From positions 1 to 20,231 of the forward strand of contig URZM01000020.1 of the NCBI GenBank assembly GCA_900552315.1: a DNA stretch of 20,231 nt, written 5' to 3'. Origin of the DNA: an uncultured Bacteroidales bacterium. GTDB lineage: Bacteria; Bacteroidota; Bacteroidia; Bacteroidales; Muribaculaceae. Below, piece by piece: positions 6,118-12,486 of this stretch. The notes below the pieces were generated by a model that saw nothing but the letters and a program-made list of their open reading frames with translations, did no database searches and had not been told where the DNA came from. The position numbers and the translations under genes are program-made. Each line of letters starts with the position of its first letter. The first letter of the stretch is position 1.

Positions 6118-7242
6118 TCAGAAGGGTTTGCGGTATTTCTCGGGATTGGCGTCCTCCAGTATGGAGAGGTAAGAGGCGTATCGGCTCTGCGCTATGCGGC
6201 TCTCCTCCAGCGCCTGGCGCACGGCGCAGCCCGGCTCGTGGGTGTGCGTGCAGTTCTGGAATCGGCAGGCGGCTCCCGTCTCGAATATCTCGGGGAAATA
6301 ATGGCTCACCTGCGCCGGGTCGAAATCTATGGTGCCGAACCCCTTCACGCCGGGGATGTCGATCAAGGCTCCCCCGCCGGGAAGCGGGAACATCTCCGAG
6401 AAGGTGGTGGTGTGCATACCGGTGTGGTGCGAGGCCGAGATGTCGCCGGTGCGCAGCTCCAGCCCCGGCACCAGGGCGTTGATGAGCGAGCTCTTGCCCA
6501 CGCCGCTGTTTCCGGCCAGCAGGGTGGTCTTGTCGCGGGTCAGCTCACGCAGCTCCTCCAGGCCGAGCCCGGTCTTGGCCGAGGTGAACACCGTGGGGTA
6601 TCCGATGCCGGTGTAGAGATATTTCAGAGCGTCGGCCAGCTCGCGGTCCTCCTCGTCCCAGGTGTCCGCCTTGTTGAGCACCAGCACGGCGGGCACCGCG
6701 TAAGCCTGCGCCGTGGCCAGGAAGCGGTCGATGAACGTGGTGGGGGTGTCGGGATTGCGCAAGGTGGCCACGAGCAGGGTCATGTCGAGGTTCGCCGCCA
6801 GTATGTGGCACTCCTTCGAGAGGTTCGTGGCCCTCCGCACGATGTAGTTGCGGCGCGGAAGCACATCGGTTATGAACCCGGTGCCGTCGGCGGTCAGGGA
6901 CACGCGCACGCGATCCCCCACGGCCACGGGATTAGTGGTGCGCAGGCCCTTGATGCGGAAATTGCCCTTGACCTTGCACCGCACCGGCACCGCGCCCAAA
7001 GACTCACCCAGAGACCCACCCGGTACCACGCCCTGGGCCTCGCCGGACGGCTTGCCCTGCGGCAACACCTCCAGCCAGCTGCCCGTGTTGCGTATCACGG
7101 TGCCCTCGAACCCGGGCGCACCGAACCGTTGCCTGTCAGAGATTGCACTCCGCTCCTTGCCGCTCGCGCGTGATTCCTTTTCGGTCCCGGAAATTTCCTT
7201 TTCGGTCCCGCGCCTCTCCATGTCCGTTCCGCTCTTGCTCAT
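6118..7242 (-). CDS. rsgA: Ribosome small-subunit-dependent GTPase A
   Basis: A 374-residue circularly permuted GTPase that helps mature the 30S subunit. Order of motifs: an OB-fold (about residues 45-130, with KGNFRIKGLRTTNPVAVGDRV), G4 LNKAD, G5 TSAKTG, P-loop GNSGVGKSS at 244-252, switch region HTGMHTT, G3 DIPGVKGF, and a C-terminal zinc site CRFQNCTHTHEPGC. I used the ATG at 7242; the frame also has TTG at 7251, but the promoter's -7 box is centred there. Two features are unusual: a 40-residue polar N-terminal extension of 7-residue repeats (GTEKEIS, GTEKESR, then ASGKERS), and a Gly/Pro-rich insertion at about residues 62-86 within the OB-fold. The next gene, dnaB, follows after 11 bp. 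Confidence 0.95.
   Translation of the reverse strand: MSKSGTDMERRGTEKEISGTEKESRASGKERSAISDRQRFGAPGFEGTVIRNTGSWLEVLPQGKPSGEAQGVVPGGSLGESLGAVPVRCKVKGNFRIKGLRTTNPVAVGDRVRVSLTADGTGFITDVLPRRNYIVRRATNLSKECHILAANLDMTLLVATLRNPDTPTTFIDRFLATAQAYAVPAVLVLNKADTWDEEDRELADALKYLYTGIGYPTVFTSAKTGLGLEELRELTRDKTTLLAGNSGVGKSSLINALVPGLELRTGDISASHHTGMHTTTFSEMFPLPGGGALIDIPGVKGFGTIDFDPAQVSHYFPEIFETGAACRFQNCTHTHEPGCAVRQALEESRIAQSRYASYLSILEDANPEKYRKPF
7174..7210. repeat. 16-bp direct repeat inside the 5' end of rsgA
   Basis: TTCCTTTTCGGTCCCG occurs at 7174-7189 and again at 7195-7210, a period of 21 bp (seven codons). It underlies the GTEKE repeats of the RsgA N-terminal extension. A change in copy number would stay in frame. 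Confidence 0.8.
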
Positions 7243-7248
7243 AGACTG

Positions 7249-7256
7249 CAAAGTTA
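7249..7256 (-). promoter_or_regulatory. -7 box of the rsgA promoter, possibly leaderless
   Basis: On the minus strand this reads TAACTTTG, an exact match to TAnnTTTG. Six bases separate it from the ATG at 7242, so transcription would start at or next to the start codon. No good TTTG -33 box is seen 19-21 bases upstream. Confidence 0.5.
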
Positions 7257-7423
7257 CGCAAAAAAAAGGAGACGCCCCCTCTTTTCACACTTTTTAATCC
7301 CTTGCTTCTCTACGGCCATGCACATGCCCCTGCACACTTGTTTCTTGAGCGTTCATCTTCCTCATTCTTCATGTCAATCAACAAACCTCAAAACATGTTA
7401 TAAAACATAAAACGTTAATTTTG

Positions 7424-7455
7424 TTTGCATTTCAATAAAATAAACATTACCTTTG
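7424..7455 (+). promoter_or_regulatory. Canonical Bacteroidota promoter of the caspase-like peptidase gene
   Basis: TTTG at 7424-7427, a gap of exactly 20 bases, then TACCTTTG at 7448-7455. Both boxes match the consensus. The start should be near 7460-7463, giving a leader of about 45 bases. The 263 bp between rsgA and this gene hold only the two divergent promoters and AT-rich sequence; no other feature is seen there. Confidence 0.75.
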
Positions 7456-7505
7456 CGACATTAGCAAAATTCGCCTCCACGACAAACCCTAAAAACGAAT
7501 ATCGT

Positions 7506-10190
7506 ATGAGACAAATCATCTTATTTCTAACCCTAACGGTAGCAGCTATAAGTGGCTTTGCAGCTGGTTCATCTGAAATATCGGATAATCAGAAGCACGA
7601 AGACTTATTAGCTATCGTAAAGGAGCGCATGTCAGATTATAATCTTGACAGCAACAAATCTAATATCTACAAGGTGGAGACTGCCTCTGATAGTTTGGTA
7701 TTCTTCATTGACCCCACACCTCATGCACTTTGGGGACACGAGGCATATGTATGTCATATACCCCAAAATGCAGATATTGATATGGAACCTGAGACTATAT
7801 TGGTGAAAACTGTCCAGTTCCCTCCGAACCAGAGACTGTTGCCATTGGAAATCAATATGGAAAACTGTTGTGAATTGGTTACTAAGCCAATTGAGTCTCC
7901 GAAAGCTGAATCCCCTCGGTTGCAGACTGAGGCAAACACAACATATGTTCTTATGATAGGAGGTGGTCATATGCCAGAACAGCATAAACCCTTTTTTTGG
8001 AATGATTGCTCGTTCCTGTACCAAACGTTGGTCAACAAATACTCAATACCTAAAAGCAACATTTATGTAGCCATGACTGATGGTGTAAGTCCTGAGGCTG
8101 ATATGATTACGCATGATGGAATGCTTATCACGAGTCCCTTAGATTTGGATTTTGATGGACGTCCCGATATACGATATACAGCGACACGCTCAGATATTCA
8201 GTTGGCTCTATCGGAGATTCTTGCAAAGATAAAAGAAGATGACCATCTATTTCTGTTCGCAATTGTTCATGGAGGACTGGACGAAAAGGGTAATACATAT
8301 TTATGTCTATGGGATAATAATTATTTGTATGATTATGAATTACCAGAGATTATATCTCCCTTTGTTGAGAAAGGTGTCAACATAAACATTGCTTTGGGCG
8401 CTTGTCATTCAGGAGGATTTATTGATGATCTTCAAGGAATCCCTTGTGTTATAACCACGGCATGCAAGGCTGAAGAGGTTACTTGGACTGCTGACGAGAC
8501 AGGTCATAAATATTCAAATTTCGTGTATAATTGGACATGTGCTGTTAACCAGGCTACTGCATGGAATAAATATTGCACGTCGGATGTAAATGATGATGGT
8601 TACGTCACAATGGATGAAGCGTACTGGTATGCCACAGTTACAGCCGGTTGGCGTAAAATTTATCCACAGTATTACTCATGTCCTGTGTCTACGGGCGAAG
8701 AGCTCGGTTTTAATTGTTTTCCTAAAGCGGTTGATTTATATATAAAAGATTATCACGCAGATACAGGTAAACGTAATGATAACAAGCATTTGAATTCATG
8801 GGATAGCCCATCCGTTTGGAGTCGATATTGGAGTGACGGCGAGATGGAGCATAAACACGCGGATATAAATAATGGCTGGTACAACAGCGTGATTAACACA
8901 TGGATCCATAATAGAGGTAAGAAAGCATACACCACAGCGGATAAATATCTGCATACGTATTGGGGAATGGCTTCCACTGCATTTTGCAGTAATGCGTGGA
9001 ATGGGAAGGAAGTTGATTATATTATCGGGAAAACCGGCGATTACAATAAATCGGTGTTGATTTCTGAGGTCATACAGCCTGGAGACTCTATCCTGATTTC
9101 AGTGCCATGCCAGATTCCATATGACGCTTACGGCCAAATAACGACTGATAAACCCGTACAGGCTATCAATTATCTTTCCAGAATTTCTGACTCATCGGAG
9201 GATTATGTTTTTGAGTCTGACTATCCATATTATCAAGATTTGATTTACGACAATAAGTTCGCACAGAAAGGAGTCACGATACTTGAAAGGAATAATAAAT
9301 CAAAATCGATTGAATTGTTGTTCCGAAATCCGTGTGTATGGTTCAGTGATTTTCAAAGCATAGAGTTCAAGCCGGTAACTCCTGATGATGAGCAATTGTT
9401 CTCGGTGGCGAAGATATATATGGATCTCAGCGAATCATATTTCTATAATTATTTCACCACAGTTGGGGCAAATAATGTTTCTCCAAGCAGTGAGAGAAAA
9501 AATTCAATTGATATCACCAAAGAATCACGATTTATAAGTGGATTTTCATTAGATATGAACCAGGTAGAGAAACTCGGATTTCATATCGTGTACACCAAAA
9601 CTACCCAAGAGCCTGAAACTTATCAGTTTGATGTGATTCAGAGAAGCGAGTTCGGAGATATTCTGGGTGCACAGCGTGTTGTTATTGAGAGGCCCGTTGC
9701 GACTATTGTATATCCTCCTTCCTACGAAATAGAGATGGGTGATGGTTCGTATTTGATTGGAGTTCAAAACGATGATGAGGATAGCGTTGCATGGTTTGAT
9801 TCCGATATGAACTTGTTGGCTGAGAGTGACGAGTTACGTGTAACGCCAACTAAGGATAGTCACGAATATTTCGTTGCGGCGCACAATTCTGAGGGAGAAA
9901 TATCGATTACTCCTATAACCCTTGAACCATCATTCCAGATTGAATCGGTAGAAATCCAATCTTCAGACTCATATATTGCTGTGAAGATTTCAGATAACAT
10001 TGGCGGTCGCGAGGGTGCGATAGTCATAACCTCTGTTACTGGCAACAATGCTTCTGTTAAAATTCCAATTGACCGAGAGAGGGATTCTGTCTCCTTTGAT
10101 AAAGCAGCAGTAGGAACAGGAATCGTCAACGTGTCATGTATTGTGGATGGCATGATTACTGACTCTATCAATTATAACTTAAACCGTTAA
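7506..10190 (+). CDS. Secreted caspase-like (clan CD, C13-type) cysteine peptidase, multidomain
   Basis: An 894-residue protein. The ATG at 7506 starts a signal peptide (MRQIILFLTLTVAAISGFA/AGSS); the upstream frame lies inside the promoter. The peptidase core starts near residue 140 (TTYVLMIGGG). The likely catalytic pair is His255 in FAIVHGG and Cys300 in LGACHSGGF, each after a hydrophobic strand as in legumain/caspase-type enzymes. Two acidic loops look calcium-binding: D213-L-D215-F-D217-G with D221, and the EF-hand-like D360 to E371 (DVNDDGYVTMDE). About residues 420-510 resemble a beta-sandwich seen after such cores in Bacteroidota (SPSVWSRYWSDG, then INTWIHNRG and LHTYWGMAS). The rest is beta-rich; the last 70 residues may be a diverged T9SS sorting domain, which is uncertain. 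Base composition is far more AT-rich than its neighbours, suggesting recent transfer. The LRR gene follows after 4 bp. Substrate unknown. Confidence 0.8.
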   Translation: MRQIILFLTLTVAAISGFAAGSSEISDNQKHEDLLAIVKERMSDYNLDSNKSNIYKVETASDSLVFFIDPTPHALWGHEAYVCHIPQNADIDMEPETILVKTVQFPPNQRLLPLEINMENCCELVTKPIESPKAESPRLQTEANTTYVLMIGGGHMPEQHKPFFWNDCSFLYQTLVNKYSIPKSNIYVAMTDGVSPEADMITHDGMLITSPLDLDFDGRPDIRYTATRSDIQLALSEILAKIKEDDHLFLFAIVHGGLDEKGNTYLCLWDNNYLYDYELPEIISPFVEKGVNINIALGACHSGGFIDDLQGIPCVITTACKAEEVTWTADETGHKYSNFVYNWTCAVNQATAWNKYCTSDVNDDGYVTMDEAYWYATVTAGWRKIYPQYYSCPVSTGEELGFNCFPKAVDLYIKDYHADTGKRNDNKHLNSWDSPSVWSRYWSDGEMEHKHADINNGWYNSVINTWIHNRGKKAYTTADKYLHTYWGMASTAFCSNAWNGKEVDYIIGKTGDYNKSVLISEVIQPGDSILISVPCQIPYDAYGQITTDKPVQAINYLSRISDSSEDYVFESDYPYYQDLIYDNKFAQKGVTILERNNKSKSIELLFRNPCVWFSDFQSIEFKPVTPDDEQLFSVAKIYMDLSESYFYNYFTTVGANNVSPSSERKNSIDITKESRFISGFSLDMNQVEKLGFHIVYTKTTQEPETYQFDVIQRSEFGDILGAQRVVIERPVATIVYPPSYEIEMGDGSYLIGVQNDDEDSVAWFDSDMNLLAESDELRVTPTKDSHEYFVAAHNSEGEISITPITLEPSFQIESVEIQSSDSYIAVKISDNIGGREGAIVITSVTGNNASVKIPIDRERDSVSFDKAAVGTGIVNVSCIVDGMITDSINYNLNR

Positions 10191-10194
10191 ACTT

Positions 10195-11232
10195 ATGGGA
10201 ATGGAAATGAAAATGAGAAGGGTGCTGTGGACGGTCATGTTTTTCGGAATGGCTGTCTTGGCTTTCGGGGCGGAGAAGGCGACCGTGGCTGTGCATGTGG
10301 AGAGGCCGGGGACGTTGGCTGAGTTGGTTGGCGACCGTGGCGAGAATTTGGATTCGCTTGTGGTGAGCGGCAATATCAATGCAGACGACATGGCCGCAAT
10401 GGTGAGCCTCAGCTCTGCGGAACAGAGATATGCGCTTGATTTGTCGGGATGTCACATTGAGGGTGACGTGATTCCGAATCACGCTTTTGAGAACGGCATG
10501 GTCAGGTCGATAATCTTCCCGGAAGGGCTGACAGCACTTGGTAATAGCGCCTTGACTTTCTGCATGGTAGAGAGAGTGCATCTGCCCTCGACATTGCATA
10601 CGATAGGGATGTATGCCTTTGACGGCGCCCAGGCACTTGAGGAAATCAATATTCCCGAGGGGGTGGAGGAAATCCCCGACCAGTGTTTCAACATGTGTTA
10701 CAGCCTGGAGAGGCTGGAATTGCCGCAAAGCCTGGCAAGGTTAGGGAGCGGCTGTCTGTTTCATACTCATATAAAGGAACTTAGACTTCCGGAGAATGTG
10801 AAATATATCGGAGAAAATGCTTTTGATATGGCCTGTGACCTGAGGAGAGTGTATTGCTGTAATCCTGTTCCCCCTGAGACGGAAGGCAGGCTATGTAATA
10901 CGAATGTCTCATTTACGGTCTATGTGCCGGTCGGTTCCGGAGAGGCTTACAGGCAGCATCCGGAATGGGGCAAGTATAAGGTGGAGGAGCTGCCGGGGCT
11001 TTCCGGAGTGGAGTCTGTGATGCCGGACGCGTGCCGTGCGGCCGTGGTTGTATCGGAGGGCGAGATTGTCATAACAGGCGCTTCTGAGGCCGCGTTGCCT
11101 TATGTCGTGTACAACGACAAAGGCATGGAGGTCGGCAAGGGTCGTGTGTGCGGCCAGAAGCGCGTCAAGGGCTTGGCTCCGGGCGTGTATGTCGTCAAGG
11201 TGGCAGAAGCCTCGCACAAGGTGCATCTGTAA
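10195..11232 (+). CDS. BspA-like leucine-rich-repeat protein with T9SS sorting domain
   Basis: 345 residues if the first ATG is used. In-frame ATGs recur at codons 1, 3, 5 and 7; the one at 10213 gives the neatest signal peptide (MRRVLWTVMFFGMAVLAFGA), so the true start is uncertain by 18 bases. About residues 85-230 hold roughly six LRR_5 (BspA/TpLRR) repeats of about 23 residues, with units such as MVRSIIFPEGLTALGNSALT and LEEINIPEGVEEIPDQCFN. The repeat domain ends in the usual cap FTVYVPVGSGEAYRQHPEW. The last 60 residues look like a T9SS type A sorting domain, closing with LAPGVYVVKVAEASHKVHL. Such proteins are exported through the outer membrane and often bind surfaces or host proteins. 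It starts 4 bp after the peptidase stop, so the two are probably co-transcribed, yet its codons are GC-richer than the peptidase's. Confidence 0.85.
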   Translation: MGMEMKMRRVLWTVMFFGMAVLAFGAEKATVAVHVERPGTLAELVGDRGENLDSLVVSGNINADDMAAMVSLSSAEQRYALDLSGCHIEGDVIPNHAFENGMVRSIIFPEGLTALGNSALTFCMVERVHLPSTLHTIGMYAFDGAQALEEINIPEGVEEIPDQCFNMCYSLERLELPQSLARLGSGCLFHTHIKELRLPENVKYIGENAFDMACDLRRVYCCNPVPPETEGRLCNTNVSFTVYVPVGSGEAYRQHPEWGKYKVEELPGLSGVESVMPDACRAAVVVSEGEIVITGASEAALPYVVYNDKGMEVGKGRVCGQKRVKGLAPGVYVVKVAEASHKVHL

Positions 11233-11250
11233 AGACAGGCATATTATGGG

Positions 11251-11294
11251 CAGGCCCGTATATCGGCGTTTCGAAGTGTCGATATACGGGCCTG
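11251..11294. terminator. Strong hairpin, bidirectional terminator between convergent genes
   Basis: CAGGCCCGTATATCG (11251-11265) is perfectly complementary to CGATATACGGGCCTG (11280-11294), with a 14-base loop. It sits between the LRR gene stop (11232) and the manC stop (11332), which converge. No long T-run follows on either strand, so termination is inferred from stem strength and position. Confidence 0.7.
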
Positions 11295-11331
11295 TGGCGC
11301 GTTTATTGCCTCGGTGAGCGGGTGCCGGGGG

Positions 11332-12423
11332 TCAGATGTAGTCGGGGCCGAAGCGGGACTTGACCTCGTTGACCATGGTGCGTATCTCTTGCTCCTGGGC
11401 GCGGGGCGCTATGAGCAGGGCGTTGCCGTTCTCGGCCACTATGTAGTCCTTCAGGCCGCTGGCCACTACTATCTTGTCGCCCTTGATGGCGAAGACGCTG
11501 CCCTGGCAGTCGCGCGCTATGAGCTTGCAGTTCTGGGTGACGTTGCCGTCGCGGTTCTTGGGGGAGACCTCGTAGAGGGCTCCCCAGGTGCCCAGGTCGC
11601 TCCAGCCCAGGTCCACGGGCATCATGTAGACGTTGGAGGCCTTCTCCATGATGGCGTAGTCCACGGAGATGCTGGGGGCGGAAGGGAAGGCCTCGGCTAT
11701 GAAATCGGTCTCGGCCGGTGTGCCGTAGGCCCGGTCGCCGGCGTCGAACACCTCGGCTATGTCGGGGGCCAGGGTGGCGAAGGAGTCCAGGATGGTGGAG
11801 GCTTTCCAGAGGAATATGCCTGAGTTCCAGAGGAAGTCACCGCTTGCAAGGAGTACCTTGGCCATCTCCAGGGTGGGTTTCTCGGTGAAGCACCGTACCT
11901 TGGCCACGTCGGGGGAGTCGGTGCAGAAGACGCCTTGCTGTATGTATCCGTAGCCGGTCTCGGGGGCTGTGGGCCTTATGCCGAGGGTGAGCAGCGCGTC
12001 ATGGGTCTCCACGTATTCGAGTCCTTTGGCCATGGCCTGCCTGAAGGCCTCCTCCTTCAGGATGAGGTGGTCCGAGGGGAGGGTCATGATGGATGCCTGG
12101 GGGTCGCGGGCATAGATGTGGTGTGCGGCCCAGCAGACGCAGGGGGCGGTGTTGCGCCGGGCCGGCTCCAGCAATATGTTGCCCTCGGGTATGTGGGGAA
12201 GCTGCTCGGCTATCAAGGGCTTGTAGGCCTCGTTTGTGACGAGTATTATGTTTTCGGCGGGGACGAGTGGGGAGACCCTCTCCACGGTCATCTGGAGCAG
12301 TGAGCTTCCGGTGCCGAAGAAGTCGAGGAACTGCTTGGGCATGGCGGTGCGGGAGAAAGGCCAGAAGCGGGAGCCTACCCCGCCGCACATGATGACGCAA
12401 TAGCGATGAGAGTGTGAAATCAT
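11332..12423 (-). CDS. manC: Mannose-1-phosphate guanylyltransferase
   Basis: A 363-residue protein making GDP-mannose from mannose-1-phosphate and GTP, the precursor for mannose and fucose in surface glycans. The N-terminal nucleotidyltransferase signature is complete: YCVIMCGGVGSRFWPFSR, followed by PKQFLDF. Later blocks also fit: LPSDHLI, ETGYGYIQ, FTEKP, WNSGIFLWKA, DYAIMEKA and DLGWSDLGTWGALYE. The enzyme is the short form, without the C-terminal phosphomannose-isomerase/cupin domain found in bifunctional ManC proteins. The start at 12423 fits the typical distance to the GG signature. It lies 63 bp downstream of the phosphate transporter gene on the same strand; a GC-rich hairpin just before its start codon may regulate it. 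Confidence 0.94.
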   Translation of the reverse strand: MISHSHRYCVIMCGGVGSRFWPFSRTAMPKQFLDFFGTGSSLLQMTVERVSPLVPAENIILVTNEAYKPLIAEQLPHIPEGNILLEPARRNTAPCVCWAAHHIYARDPQASIMTLPSDHLILKEEAFRQAMAKGLEYVETHDALLTLGIRPTAPETGYGYIQQGVFCTDSPDVAKVRCFTEKPTLEMAKVLLASGDFLWNSGIFLWKASTILDSFATLAPDIAEVFDAGDRAYGTPAETDFIAEAFPSAPSISVDYAIMEKASNVYMMPVDLGWSDLGTWGALYEVSPKNRDGNVTQNCKLIARDCQGSVFAIKGDKIVVASGLKDYIVAENGNALLIAPRAQEQEIRTMVNEVKSRFGPDYI

Positions 12424-12431
12424 GTCTGCTT

Positions 12432-12447
12432 GGCGCCCGGAGGCGCC
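12432..12447 (-). other. GC-rich hairpin directly upstream of manC
   Basis: GGCGCC at 12432-12437 and again at 12442-12447, each self-complementary, form a 6-bp stem with a 4-base loop (TCCG on the minus strand). It ends 8 bases before the manC ATG. It could end the upstream transporter transcript or mask the manC ribosome-binding region. No T-run follows. Confidence 0.45.
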
Positions 12448-12486
12448 GGTTTAGAGGTTGTTATAAGGTTAAGGAATCGTATTCGC

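Noticed and set aside
4526..6172. A very long open frame on the plus strand opposite dnaB.
   Set aside because: It is a mirror of dnaB codon bias: its product is rich in His, Leu, Gly and Ala without motifs, while the minus strand encodes a complete DnaB with all helicase motifs.
6115..7173. A long plus-strand open frame opposite rsgA.
   Set aside because: Shadow of rsgA, with no recognisable domain and Gly/His/Arg-rich composition.
7425..7505. An upstream extension of the peptidase gene.
   Set aside because: It overlaps both promoter boxes, and the signal peptide starts at 7506.
7506..10190. Gingipain (C25) or metacaspase assignment for the peptidase.
   Set aside because: The His/Cys motifs support clan CD only. 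The position of the acidic loops and the following beta-sandwich fit C13-type Bacteroidota proteins better, but the family cannot be fixed without a profile search.
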